Positions 39,724 to 49,574 of a stretch of 64,000 nt of DNA are shown here, one piece after another. The notes under the pieces were generated by a model. It had not been told where the DNA came from, searched no databases, and worked only from the letters and a program-made list of their open reading frames with translations. How positions within the stretch are numbered: position 1 is the first letter of the stretch; each line of letters opens with the position of its first letter. Made by a program: the position numbers and the translations under genes. The stretch is from Sphingobium sp. (lineage in GTDB: Bacteria; Pseudomonadota; Alphaproteobacteria; Sphingomonadales; Sphingomonadaceae), in contig SPEL01000003.1 in NCBI GenBank assembly GCA_009360885.1, positions 186,001-250,000 on the forward strand. The letters are read 5' to 3'.

Positions 39724-42700
39724 TCATTCACCGACGGGGCGGATCGTGAAACCATAGCTGATCGGGGCATGAGGGATGCGATATTTCATATGAGGCCGCC
39801 CGATGCTGTTCCAGCCGGTATCCCCGCCCACACCGGCTTGCAGCGCATCAATCATCACCGTGCCATCGCCATGCGGGATAATGTCAGAACTATGCCGTTC
39901 CCCCACTGGCCGCAGATACAGATCCTCAACCGGGAACGCCAAAGCATTGACGGAGAGCGGCTGATGCCCCTCTATCTTCATCCCCAGCCCATTATCGGTC
40001 GTTAATGCCACCCAGCGCACATCCGTTTTATTGCCGGATTCCTGCGGACGAATATAATCATGATATTGGTCAGCTATTTTGCCCTGATACAGGCCAATGG
40101 CCGCACCAGTCTTTCGGTCCCAATAGGATTCCTGCGGACCGCGCCCATACCATTCCATGGTGCTGAGCTGCGGTTTGCTGGAAAACTTCATGCCGACGCG
40201 CAATGGATCGGGCAGATCATCACGGACAGGCACATAATCGGCCTGCACATTCAGCGTCCCGTCACCATAGAGTTGATAAACGGTAGAAAATTTGACGGAT
40301 CCGGCCCCCACACGCCAGCCAATTTTCACTTCACCCGCATCAGATACGGAGAAGCTTTCCAGCGTGCGTTTCTCGCTCAGTTGTTTCCAGATGGAGTGGC
40401 TGACGGCCACGCCAGAGCCTTCGTCATTATCGGTCAGCCCCCGCCAGAAATAAGGCGTCCCACCGCTTAGCAATGTTTCCCCGTTCACGGCATAAGATAG
40501 GATGTCGCCGGTTTTCGCATTCACCGTCAGACGGGTTTTACCCGCGCTCAATTCCACCTGCGCGGCAGTACGTGTTATGCGCACAGGGCCAGAGGCATTG
40601 GGGCGGGCAGCAGCCGTAGCCCCCTGTAACACAAATTGCGACCAGCCAACCGAGGAACCCGCTGGCAGGCCAGGCATACGACCATCCTTCGCCGTCGCAA
40701 ACACTGTCAGCACATATTCCGACGCCGGGTCATAATCATTAATGCCGGGGTTGATTGATATGTCCGAACGCCCGCCAGCCGGGGCATTCACCCCCGTCAG
40801 CACCCCGGCTTTCACCGTCACGCCATCACGCTCAACCTTCCAGCCGAAGGCATAGCCGCTAAGGTCAATCAGGTCATTGCGATTGATGACGCTGACCTTA
40901 CCTGATTTCGGATCACCTTCAAACACAACAGGCGAATAGACCTTTTGCAATTCATAATATTCCGGGTCAGGGGTGCGGTCTGCCTGAATGACGCCATCGC
41001 CAATGGTCGCCTTGTCATCCCATGTGCCATCGGCATAATCAAAGCCCTGCGCCCAATAGGGCCTGCCCTGATCGTCTTTTTTAATCATCGACTGGTCAAC
41101 CCAGTCCCAGATAAACCCGCCCTGCAATTTCTTATAGGCGCGGATGGTTTCCCAATAATCCTCTAAATTCCCCAGAGAATTGCCCATCGCATGGGCATAT
41201 TCGGTCTGGATCATCGGCTGAGTATAGCGACCATCTCTGGCGTAATCGGCCATTTTTTCGATATCATCATACATTGGGGCATAAACATCGACATAGGCAT
41301 TGGGCCGATGTTCTTCGCCTATCGTGCCATAGCCGAGAAAATTAAGCAGCCGCGTCTTGTCATTATCCCGCACCCATTTTGCGGCCTTTTCAAAGGCCGG
41401 GCCGATACCCGCCTCATTACCCAGAGACCAGAAGATGACCGAAGTAACATTCTTATCCCGCTCTACCATGCGGGAAACGCGGTCCAGATGAGCCGCATAC
41501 CAATGCGGCTTATACCCCAGTTGCGTTTTGTAACGCTGGTCAATATCGGGGATCATCGCCATATAAGTATGACTCTCGATATTCGCCTCATCCATGACAT
41601 AGAGGCCATATTCGTCGGCCAGATCATAAACATGGGGATCATTCGGGTAATGGGACAGACGCAGCGCATTGACATGCGCCTGCTTCATCAATTCCATATC
41701 CTTGCGGGTCGTTTCCGGTGAAACAATGCGGAATGTGTGCGGGTCATGCTCATGGCGGTTAACGCCCTTTATCATCACCCTCTTGCCATTGACCTGCACT
41801 TCGCCATTGCGCATTTCTACGGTGCGGAAACCGATTTTCTTTGACGTGGCAGAGACCAGATTGCCCTTATCATCGCGATATTCGATGACCATCCGATAGA
41901 GATGGGGGGCCTCCGCCGACCAGCTTTTAACATTCTTCAACGTGCCGGAAAGCTTTGCCGCTTTGCCTGTGGTGGCGCGGGCCGAAGTTTTCAGCACTTC
42001 CCTGTTGCCATCATAAAGCGTTGCGCTGATTGCCCCACCGCCACGGACACCGCCCAGCTGCGCCTCCAGAGAAAACAGGCCATCCTTATAGCTGCTATCC
42101 AGCAGCCCCCGGACAGTATAATCTGCCAGCCGCGTTTTCGGTTCTGCATAGAGGTAAACGCTGCGTTCAATGCCAGAAAGACGCCAGAAATCCTGATCTT
42201 CTAGATAAGAGCCGTCAGCATAGCGATATAACTCTATAGAGATGATATTTTTGCCCGGCCTCACATATTTGCTGAGGTCAAATTCCGATGGCAGCTTGCT
42301 ATCTTCGGAATAGCCGACCTTCTCTCCGTTGACGAAGATATAATAGGCCGCCCCTGCCGCGCCGATATGCAGGAACACGTCTTTGCCGGACCAGTTTTGG
42401 GGAAGGTCAAAATCCCGGCGATAAGAACCAACCTCATTCACATCATGGCGCACCAGCGGTTCATTCGCGCCGAACGGATAACCCGCCGAACTGAAAATCG
42501 GCGTACCATATCCCTGCGCCTGCAATATACCGGGCACTTGTATCGTGCCCCAGCCGGAAACATCATAATCAGGCTTATAAAAATCGACAGGGCGCGTCTC
42601 CGGTGTTTTGGAAAAGGCAAACTTCCACACACCATCCAGCGAGAGATAATTGACCGATGCAGCCTTATCGTCAGCAACCGCCTTCTCAACCGTCTCATAG

Positions 42701-42858
42701 TTAAAGAAGGTCGCCTTCATCGGCATCCGGTTAACGGCCAGAACCTCTGGCTGCTCCCACTCTGCGCGCGTTTGCGTTTCTTCTGACGCGGCCTGCGCCA
42801 CAAGTGGCAGGCACAAAGCCGACGCCAGCAGAAGCGAACGCGCTATTGTCGATTTCAT
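39724..42858 (-). CDS. Secreted GH2 beta-galactosidase (LacZ-type)
   Basis: 1044 residues with signal peptide MKSTIARSLLLASALCLPLVAQA. Glycoside hydrolase family 2: N-terminal sugar-binding jelly roll, two Ig-like domains, then the TIM barrel with the acid/base Glu in SLGNEAGIGPAF and the nucleophile Glu in MIQTEYAHAMGNS. The LacZ-type C-terminal beta-galactosidase small chain (YGRGPQESYWDRKTGAAIGLY) is present. MIKGVNRHEHDPHTFR is the usual barrel start. The ATG at 42858 follows GGGGGG. It starts 28 nt after the GH127 stop, so one operon. Export to the periplasm argues against the classical lactose role and for oligosaccharide trimming. Confidence 0.93.
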   Translation of the reverse strand: MKSTIARSLLLASALCLPLVAQAASEETQTRAEWEQPEVLAVNRMPMKATFFNYETVEKAVADDKAASVNYLSLDGVWKFAFSKTPETRPVDFYKPDYDVSGWGTIQVPGILQAQGYGTPIFSSAGYPFGANEPLVRHDVNEVGSYRRDFDLPQNWSGKDVFLHIGAAGAAYYIFVNGEKVGYSEDSKLPSEFDLSKYVRPGKNIISIELYRYADGSYLEDQDFWRLSGIERSVYLYAEPKTRLADYTVRGLLDSSYKDGLFSLEAQLGGVRGGGAISATLYDGNREVLKTSARATTGKAAKLSGTLKNVKSWSAEAPHLYRMVIEYRDDKGNLVSATSKKIGFRTVEMRNGEVQVNGKRVMIKGVNRHEHDPHTFRIVSPETTRKDMELMKQAHVNALRLSHYPNDPHVYDLADEYGLYVMDEANIESHTYMAMIPDIDQRYKTQLGYKPHWYAAHLDRVSRMVERDKNVTSVIFWSLGNEAGIGPAFEKAAKWVRDNDKTRLLNFLGYGTIGEEHRPNAYVDVYAPMYDDIEKMADYARDGRYTQPMIQTEYAHAMGNSLGNLEDYWETIRAYKKLQGGFIWDWVDQSMIKKDDQGRPYWAQGFDYADGTWDDKATIGDGVIQADRTPDPEYYELQKVYSPVVFEGDPKSGKVSVINRNDLIDLSGYAFGWKVERDGVTVKAGVLTGVNAPAGGRSDISINPGINDYDPASEYVLTVFATAKDGRMPGLPAGSSVGWSQFVLQGATAAARPNASGPVRITRTAAQVELSAGKTRLTVNAKTGDILSYAVNGETLLSGGTPYFWRGLTDNDEGSGVAVSHSIWKQLSEKRTLESFSVSDAGEVKIGWRVGAGSVKFSTVYQLYGDGTLNVQADYVPVRDDLPDPLRVGMKFSSKPQLSTMEWYGRGPQESYWDRKTGAAIGLYQGKIADQYHDYIRPQESGNKTDVRWVALTTDNGLGMKIEGHQPLSVNALAFPVEDLYLRPVGERHSSDIIPHGDGTVMIDALQAGVGGDTGWNSIGRPHMKYRIPHAPISYGFTIRPVGE

Positions 42859-42886
42859 ATTTCTATTCCCCCCTTGCGGAACATCA

Positions 42887-45373
42887 TTATTTGCGGAACA
42901 GGCGCACGCCAAATACCGGCCCGCAGCGGCTCATCGCTGCCGGTTCAAACCGTATCCGCACTTTCTTTTTACCCTTGGTCAGCTCAGGCGGGATGGCATA
43001 ATCAATGTCGAAAAATTCACCCGGTTTCTCATTGTTCAAAAGCTGATGAGCAATTTGTACGCCATCCACCTTGATATAGAAATTTTTCTTTACCTCTGAC
43101 CCCCAATAGGTCGCCTGCAACAGCAAAGGCCCCGCTGGCTTGCCATCCTTCGTGACGGCCATATCAAATTCAAAGAAGCCATCGGTGCGCGCATCACGCC
43201 CTTTTCTGCCCCGATAGGTGACGGGATAGGAAATATCGGCCTTCAAATCATGGTCACGCTCTGGCTGCATTTCGCCCAGATACATTACATCCATCGACCG
43301 TTCGGCAAGGGCGCGCAGGCGCTCCTGCTCCGCCTTAACCTCCGACTGAGCAACGGCCCATTGGGCATCGGTATAATGGTTGAAATAGACCGCAATGCGC
43401 CGTTCATATTGCGCATAAAAAGGCCGAAGCGTCAGGTCCTGCGGACGCCCCAGCCCTTGGGTGCGATAGACAGCCCGCTCGCCCGAAACCGGCTTGATAC
43501 TGCCAAGAACATCCGCCCCTACCAAAACCGGCGGGGTGCCATCCCATACGGCTTGTGTTTGGCTCTCACCCGCAGGCGTGACGACATCTTCCGCTGGCTC
43601 AGTGCTATCCGAATATATCTGCTCTGCCGACGGCGCAGCCCCCAGATCAGCAGCCATCACCATCGGGCCACGCAGGATCGATACCGCCTTATCACTGCCC
43701 GGCGCGATTTCCAGGCGCAGTTCCAGCGGAAGATCAAGCGTTACCACATCGCCAGCGCGCCATGTTCGGTTGATACGGGCATAGCCCTTCTCAATCACGG
43801 CCTCCGCTGGCTGGCCATTAACCTGCAGGCTATGCGACTGCGCCCATCCCGGAATGCGCATGGCAATGGAGAAGCTGCGCTTACCGCTCATCCGCTTCAG
43901 CTTCAGTGCCACCTGCCCCTCATAAGGATATTCGGTGGTCAGTTCAAAATCAGCCTTTTGCGCAGCCCATGTCGCCGTCGATGGGATATAAAGGTTGACG
44001 AACAAAGTGCCATCCTGCTGCCAGTAAATGGACTCCCCATGTTTGGAATGGGTTTCTGTGCCGGACAGCAGGCAACAGGTGAAGGTTTCAAAGGGCGTCG
44101 AATAGCTGCGCGCCGTTCCCGACATCAGCGGCATCATATAGGTGAACATGCCGGTTTTGGGATGCTGATGGGCCAGCATATGGTTAAGGTGTGCCCGCTC
44201 ATAATAATCAAACCACGCAGCATCAGGCGACCAGCTATAGAGATGCCGCGTCAGTTTGAGCATATTATAGCTATTGCAGCTCTCGCATGTTTGTTCGGTA
44301 ATATGGCTCGCGATGCTGTCCGGTTCAAAGAAATGCTCACGGTCGGAGTTACCGCCGATGACAAAGCTGTGATGCTTTGTCACCCTGTCCCAGAAATAGG
44401 ACGACGCATTTGCATAACCAGCCTCACCGGTAATTTCATAGAGCCGAGCCATACCAATCAGCTTGGGTATGGTGGTGTTGGCATGGAGATTGGCCAGTTC
44501 ATCGCGCCCGTCGACCAATGGGTTCATGACCTTGTCATGGTAGAAGGTCACGCGCGCCATATGTAGCCAGCGGGGGTCCTTTGTACGGGTATAGAGTTCG
44601 GCGAAGGATTCATTAATCCCGCCAAATTCACAATCAAGAATGGTCTGAATTTGTTCATCATTCAGGGGCGCAAAGACTTTTTCGATGTAACCAGACAGGC
44701 CAACCAATATCGCAATGCCCTTATCATTGCCGGTATAGGTCTGGGCATCCATCAGCCCGGCATAGAGCTTATGCCAGTTATAAAATGGCACCCAGCATCC
44801 ATTAAGATCAAAACCCATGGAGCGAATATCGCCAGCCATGATTTCGGGGAAAATCTCCTTCCCATTAACGACTGTGCCATCTTTGCGCCGACGCATGAAA
44901 CCCGCAACATAGCCATCGCCATGGGCCGCCTGACATTTGGCCAGTTCATCAATGATATAATTGATGCGCGTTATACAGGGCTGATGCCCAGTCTGGGCGT
45001 ACATGAGTGAAAGCGCGCTGAGATAATGGCCAAGAGCCTCACCCGCGATAGTGTCAGATTCCCACCCGCCATAAATTTCGCCTTTGGTCGGCAGGCCCGC
45101 GAATTTATGATAGTTATGCAGCAGCCTGTCCGGCTCCAGCGCCATCAGATAACGCTGGTTCACCTCAACCGCATTCAGAAAGGGCGAAGGCAGCAGCCGA
45201 ACATCGCTCAGTGGTAATGCGCTTGCCTGACCGGGAATAACAGCGCCCGCCCCTGCCCGCGCAAATGCCGGGCGCGCAAATTCCGGCATCGCAGAAATCA
45301 CAACGCCGAGAGCCGCACCGCCCAGCAAGGTCCGACGCGACAGATGGGAATGTGCAGGGTGGGACTGTTTCAT
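42887..45373 (-). CDS. GH127 beta-L-arabinofuranosidase (Tat-exported)
   Basis: 828 residues. The N-terminus (LSRRTLLGGAALGVVISA) is a twin-arginine signal, implying export of a folded, metal-bound enzyme. The catalytic region follows the GH127 pattern: Glu and Cys in CESCNSYNM and the Cys pair in TCCLLSGTE match the Zn-binding Glu and three Cys of HypBA1. YYERAHLNHMLAHQHP is the conserved barrel segment. After an (alpha/alpha)6 barrel come beta domains, and the extra C-terminal region (from about residue 680) contains a further beta domain. It removes beta-L-arabinofuranose residues. First gene of a two-gene operon with GH2, with a GTATAC site 43 nt upstream. Confidence 0.9.
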   Translation of the reverse strand: MKQSHPAHSHLSRRTLLGGAALGVVISAMPEFARPAFARAGAGAVIPGQASALPLSDVRLLPSPFLNAVEVNQRYLMALEPDRLLHNYHKFAGLPTKGEIYGGWESDTIAGEALGHYLSALSLMYAQTGHQPCITRINYIIDELAKCQAAHGDGYVAGFMRRRKDGTVVNGKEIFPEIMAGDIRSMGFDLNGCWVPFYNWHKLYAGLMDAQTYTGNDKGIAILVGLSGYIEKVFAPLNDEQIQTILDCEFGGINESFAELYTRTKDPRWLHMARVTFYHDKVMNPLVDGRDELANLHANTTIPKLIGMARLYEITGEAGYANASSYFWDRVTKHHSFVIGGNSDREHFFEPDSIASHITEQTCESCNSYNMLKLTRHLYSWSPDAAWFDYYERAHLNHMLAHQHPKTGMFTYMMPLMSGTARSYSTPFETFTCCLLSGTETHSKHGESIYWQQDGTLFVNLYIPSTATWAAQKADFELTTEYPYEGQVALKLKRMSGKRSFSIAMRIPGWAQSHSLQVNGQPAEAVIEKGYARINRTWRAGDVVTLDLPLELRLEIAPGSDKAVSILRGPMVMAADLGAAPSAEQIYSDSTEPAEDVVTPAGESQTQAVWDGTPPVLVGADVLGSIKPVSGERAVYRTQGLGRPQDLTLRPFYAQYERRIAVYFNHYTDAQWAVAQSEVKAEQERLRALAERSMDVMYLGEMQPERDHDLKADISYPVTYRGRKGRDARTDGFFEFDMAVTKDGKPAGPLLLQATYWGSEVKKNFYIKVDGVQIAHQLLNNEKPGEFFDIDYAIPPELTKGKKKVRIRFEPAAMSRCGPVFGVRLFRK

Positions 45374-45415
45374 AACGCGCCTCTCAAAACCAAAGAGCTG
45401 GATGTCAGTTAATTA

Positions 45416-45429
45416 TATGGTATACAATT
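45416..45429 (-). promoter_or_regulatory. GTATAC-centred operator before GH127-GH2
   Basis: TATGGTATACAATT is the third copy of the GTATAC core in the island, 43 nt from the GH127 start. TGGTATACA is close to the UxuR/ExuR half-sites. The rest of the divergent region to 45621 shows nothing else I can name. Confidence 0.45.
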
Positions 45430-45621
45430 TATCATAGCCGCATTATTTCAAGAGGCAAGTGGCATGGCCCCATGGCGCATTCAAATGCTGGCCATCGCCC
45501 TTTCAAACGGGTTTCAAACCAGCTTGGGTGCGTTTCTGAATACCATCAGGGCTTTGCAGCAACGGTCTGCACAGGGCAGTGGCCACCATAAGGACACAGG
45601 ATAAGAGGGATGGACTGAAAG

Positions 45622-46674
45622 ATGACAATACAGAAAGAGCAAGACGATATCTTCCTTCCGGAAGGAGAATTGCTCACCCTCTGTTATGATTTTTTAACCG
45701 GCCATGGCCTGTCCCCCTCGCAGGCGCAGGCGCTTGCAGAGATATTGTGCAAGGCTCAGCGCGATGGATGCCGATCCCATGGCCTTCAGCGCCTCCCCGG
45801 CACTATCGAAACAATGGCGCACCCAGCCTTTAATCACACAGCGGACCCGCAGCCTGTTGAACTGACCCCCGCTATCACGCGCATTGATGCTGATTATGGT
45901 TTCTCTACCCTCGCCGCGCGGCGTGGCCTGCCTTCGTTATTGGCCAACGCAAAGCAGATCGGCATCGGGGTGCTGGCGGTTAATAATGGCTTTCACTCCA
46001 CCGCTTTATGGCCTGTGGTTGAGGAAATTGCCGAAAATGGTTTCGCCGCCCTGTCGATGAATCCAACTCATGACTGGGTCGCACCCGCCGGGGGCAGGAG
46101 AGGCGCATTAGGCACAAACCCCATTGCCTTTGCATGGCCGCGCACCAACCACCCGCCCTATGTGTTCGATTTTGCAACCAGCGCTGCCGCCCGGTCTGAC
46201 ATAGCCCTTTACCGACAGGAAGGGCGCGCCATACCCGAAGGCTGGGGGCTGGATGCACAAGGTCAGCCCAGTACCAATCCGGCCAATGTGCTGGCCGGGG
46301 CTATGCTATCCTTCGGCGGCCATAAAGGGGCAGCTCTCGCCACGATGATTGAGCTAATAGCCGGTCCCTTCATCGGCGACAGAACCAGCCGGGGCTCCGC
46401 CGCTTTCGGAGAGGGAGCAAGCGCCGCACCTTGCCATGGGGAACTGTTTATCGCCTTCAACCCCGCAATCATGGAAGCAAGTAATAGAGATGCGGGATTT
46501 CCGCAGGATAATGCCGAAGATCTCTTCACCCGCATAACCGATCAGGGCGCGCATCTTTCAGGGGACCGTCGCTATCGCGCACGCGCACTCTCAGCCAAAA
46601 AGGGCATTGCTGTGCCTAAAGCGCTATATGAGAAAATTCTGGGCATGATGGCGTTTTCTGGGCCAGTAAAATGA
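45622..46674 (+). CDS. Ldh-family NAD(P)H-dependent reductase, DpkA/LhpD-like
   Basis: 350 residues of the malate/L-lactate dehydrogenase (non-Rossmann) family. Conserved pieces: AQRDGCRSHGLQRLPG, NNGFHSTALWPVVEEIAENG, GTNPIAFAWPR, VFDFATSAAARSDI and LSFGGHKGAALATMIELIAG. It resembles, from memory, delta1-piperideine-2-carboxylate/pyrroline-2-carboxylate reductase of Pseudomonas (DpkA), especially in the LWP and FGGHKG segments, so a role in lysine/proline-derivative catabolism fits better than sugar metabolism. Other members reduce 2,3-diketo-L-gulonate or ureidoglycolate. Divergent from the glycosidase operon; the AT-rich 248-nt spacer is shared. Confidence 0.85.
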   Translation: MTIQKEQDDIFLPEGELLTLCYDFLTGHGLSPSQAQALAEILCKAQRDGCRSHGLQRLPGTIETMAHPAFNHTADPQPVELTPAITRIDADYGFSTLAARRGLPSLLANAKQIGIGVLAVNNGFHSTALWPVVEEIAENGFAALSMNPTHDWVAPAGGRRGALGTNPIAFAWPRTNHPPYVFDFATSAAARSDIALYRQEGRAIPEGWGLDAQGQPSTNPANVLAGAMLSFGGHKGAALATMIELIAGPFIGDRTSRGSAAFGEGASAAPCHGELFIAFNPAIMEASNRDAGFPQDNAEDLFTRITDQGAHLSGDRRYRARALSAKKGIAVPKALYEKILGMMAFSGPVK

Positions 46675-47104
46675 GCGCGGCCAATCATCTATACAGCCTG
46701 CTCTTCCTCTTTGTCACACAGAGGAAACATAGGCGCATGAGCGAAAGGCAGGCCCCAAAAAGCCATGAGCAGGCATCAAAACAGACCAGCGAGTTAATAT
46801 TCACGGTCATTTTCGCTCATCTTTTATGCTATAAAACAAAGCAATTTCCAGTTGATTTTTATGTCTTTTTTCTCGTTTTTTCAAAACTATCTTAACTATT
46901 TCAATATACTGGCTGCATTATGCGCCGAAAAGGTTATCAGGGTCCGGATATCAGCGATGCAGGCATTTGCGCTCATTCTTATGAGCATGCAGCCCCTGCT
47001 CCTGCTGCTATTAGCCCGTTAATCAGGCAAATTCACAAGGCCTTCCTTCCCTTAGTCACCCAGATTTTTGCCGCCAATACTATATTGGCAAGGCGGCTGC
47101 ACTC
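46675..47104 (+). other. 430-base region without a convincing gene
   Basis: Short open frames here (46,671-46,895 and 46,920-47,108) lack family features and ribosome sites, so I do not call them. The stretch 46,800-46,910 is strongly AT-rich. The right end holds hairpins that overlap the ribosome site of the next gene. Confidence 0.5.
47070..47097 (+). promoter_or_regulatory. Alternative hairpins covering the ribosome site of the CHASE2-EAL gene
   Basis: GCCAATA/TATTGGC (47073-47089) is a perfect 7-bp stem that leaves the Shine-Dalgarno AGGCGG (47091-47096) free. GCCGCC (47070-47075) with GGCGGC (47092-47097) is a mutually exclusive stem that buries it. The start codon is at 47105. The design would allow translation control. 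Confidence 0.4.
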
Positions 47105-49447
47105 ATGACTATCGGCCTTCTCCGCTCTTCTAATAAGCGAAACACCCGCAAAGGGTGGATTTCGATCGTCTGGATATTAATCATCACATCCGTGCTGGGT
47201 GCGATTGAATTTGGCGAACCGTTAGAAGATTTATATCGCGGCGGCAGAAACTATCTTCGTCAGCGTCCGGCGGATGGCACCATAGCCGTTGTCGCCATGG
47301 ATGACCGTTCCATAGAAACATATGGGAATATTCGCTTCCCTCTCGCTCAGGACGCCCAACTGGTTGACCGGATATTCAGCCTTGGTGCAAAGCGGGTTTA
47401 TATCGACCGGATTTATGCTGACCGTACCGACAAGGCCAATGACAATGCGTTCATCGCTGCCTTGCAACGCCACAAAGGGCGTGTTTTTCTGAGCGGAATG
47501 ACAATCGCCACTCAGAAGGGCGATTCAAATCAGAAAAGCGGCTCAAAGGTTATCCTTTCTCATCCCGACTTTCTGGCCGTTTCGGAAACGCTGTCGCTGA
47601 ACGGCTATGCGACCCCTTTCTCTCTTTCCGCAGAGCTGGTTTACGGGACAGATTTTCCGAATGGGTTTAAGAAATCCATTTCGGCAAGTCTGGCAGATAT
47701 CCACACCAACAAAACAGATTATTACCGGCCTGACTGGGCCATTCAGGCATCCACCGTGCCTACCTATAGCTATGTCGATGTTATCACCGGAAAAGTAACG
47801 TCCAATGCCTTTAAGGGCAAAGACGTCATTATCGGACCGACATCCCTGCAGTATCAGGATGAGCATAATATTGTCGGTCAGGGCTGGATTTCCGGTGTTT
47901 ATTTCCATGCCATCGGCGCACAGACTCTGAAAGAAGGCACGCCAACCAACTGGGGTTGGCTTCCGGCTTATGGCCTCGCGCTGATATTCAGCATCGCCAT
48001 CGTTCGCGCCAGAAGCAAAAAAGGTGCTATAATCGTCAATAGCGTGGCAATTGCCACCGGTTTCACCATTCCATTCATTGGCGACATATCGTTCGTCACG
48101 GCTGATTATATTCCTGCCTTTTTATTATTCGGCCTGATATCCTATCGAACCAATTCCCTCAGAGAATTTTTAAGTTCTCAGCGGCACCATGAAGGCACCA
48201 ACCTTCCTAATCTTGCCGTGCTACAGGAAGACCGCAGAACCAGAGAAATGCTCATCATCGCCATGCGCATTCGTAACTATGCGGCCATTTGCGCGGGCTT
48301 TGACGATAATATCGGGAATGAGCTGGTGACAGAATTGTCACGTCGTATGCAACTGACAAGCAATGCGTCCATCTATTATCAGGCCGAAGATGTGCTTTAT
48401 CTGCTGTCGCCTGTGCTGGATGGCCGGGCGCTGGAAGAGCATCTGCAGGGGATGGCCCAGATACTCGAAACCCAATTATCCATTCGTGGCCGGATGATTG
48501 ATATCCAGACGTCCTTCGGCGTGGATCAGGATATGCAGGCCCCGGTCGAAAGCCGGATCACAAAGGCCTTGTATGCGGCGGATAGTGCTGCCGCTGCGAA
48601 CAAGCTGTGGGAGGTTTATGAGCGAGGTTCCGATACCGCAAAGCAGATGAAATTATCGCTCATGAGTGAGCTTGATATTGCGATGGATCGGGAAGAACTG
48701 TGGCTTGCTTATCAGCCCCAGATCGATATTCGCACGAATGAAATAGTCGGGGCAGAGGCGCTCGCACGCTGGATTCATCCGGAACATGGCTTCATTCCGC
48801 CTGATGAATTTATTCAGACAGCGGAGCGCTATAATCGGGTCACTCGTCTAACGCTGTATCTGCTGGAACTGGGCACCCGTTCCTGCAAGAAAATTGTGCG
48901 TGACAATCCTGATTTCCGCCTCAGCGTCAATATCTCTGCCGGGCTATTGGAAGACCCTTCCCTGCCCGCCCAAATACGTCGTGTCCTTTTGAAAACAGGC
49001 TTCCCCAGCGAAAATCTGACGCTGGAAATCACGGAAACCACCAGCTTCGCAGCGCGCGAAACGGCGAATGCGACTCTGCAAAATCTGCAATCTATCGGTA
49101 TCAGAATTTCGATTGACGATTATGGCACGGGCAATGCCACAATGGATTATCTGCGTTCCATTCCGTGGGATGAAGTAAAGCTGGACCGGCAATTTATCAG
49201 CGATATCATTTCATCTGCAGCCGATCGGCACATGGTTGAAACAACCATCGACCTCGCCCATCGCCTGAACAGAACCGTTGTTGCGGAAGGCATTGAAGAT
49301 CAGGCCACTCTTGATCTTTTGCGTACCATTAATTGCGATCTGGCACAGGGTTATCATCTGGCAAGGCCTATGCCAATTAACCAACTGGTGGATTTCATCG
49401 CCGCTCAACAGCGCCACTGGTCCCCAGCCCGGAAATATTCATCCTGA
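47105..49447 (+). CDS. CHASE2-domain c-di-GMP phosphodiesterase (degenerate GGDEF + EAL)
   Basis: 780 residues. One N-terminal membrane helix (about 17-36), an extracytoplasmic CHASE2 sensor (about 37-280; AVVAMDDRSIETYGNIRFPLAQDAQLVDRIFSLGAKRVYIDRIYAD), then three membrane helices (about 283-345). A cytoplasmic region at about 370-500 occupies the GGDEF position but lacks a GGDEF signature. The C-terminal EAL domain (about 525-770) keeps EALARW, VNISAG, LEITET, SIDDYGTGNAT, VKLDRQF and VVAEGIEDQ, so phosphodiesterase activity is likely. It would sense a periplasmic signal and lower c-di-GMP. Transcribed alone; hairpins overlap its ribosome site. Confidence 0.9.
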   Translation: MTIGLLRSSNKRNTRKGWISIVWILIITSVLGAIEFGEPLEDLYRGGRNYLRQRPADGTIAVVAMDDRSIETYGNIRFPLAQDAQLVDRIFSLGAKRVYIDRIYADRTDKANDNAFIAALQRHKGRVFLSGMTIATQKGDSNQKSGSKVILSHPDFLAVSETLSLNGYATPFSLSAELVYGTDFPNGFKKSISASLADIHTNKTDYYRPDWAIQASTVPTYSYVDVITGKVTSNAFKGKDVIIGPTSLQYQDEHNIVGQGWISGVYFHAIGAQTLKEGTPTNWGWLPAYGLALIFSIAIVRARSKKGAIIVNSVAIATGFTIPFIGDISFVTADYIPAFLLFGLISYRTNSLREFLSSQRHHEGTNLPNLAVLQEDRRTREMLIIAMRIRNYAAICAGFDDNIGNELVTELSRRMQLTSNASIYYQAEDVLYLLSPVLDGRALEEHLQGMAQILETQLSIRGRMIDIQTSFGVDQDMQAPVESRITKALYAADSAAAANKLWEVYERGSDTAKQMKLSLMSELDIAMDREELWLAYQPQIDIRTNEIVGAEALARWIHPEHGFIPPDEFIQTAERYNRVTRLTLYLLELGTRSCKKIVRDNPDFRLSVNISAGLLEDPSLPAQIRRVLLKTGFPSENLTLEITETTSFAARETANATLQNLQSIGIRISIDDYGTGNATMDYLRSIPWDEVKLDRQFISDIISSAADRHMVETTIDLAHRLNRTVVAEGIEDQATLDLLRTINCDLAQGYHLARPMPINQLVDFIAAQQRHWSPARKYSS

Positions 49448-49574
49448 CGTTCCAATATCAGTGCTGAATAAATCTTTGGCCGAGGCTCTGCCTGATAGCT
49501 ATCCACTGCGCGTCTTTCTGACGCAGCACATTCATTTACCGGTGGAATTAAGCAAGATAGGACAACGGAAGTTT

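Noticed and set aside
46671-47108. Two short open frames between the Ldh-family gene and the CHASE2-EAL gene
   Set aside because: No ribosome site or family features; one overlaps the AT-rich tract and the other the hairpins.
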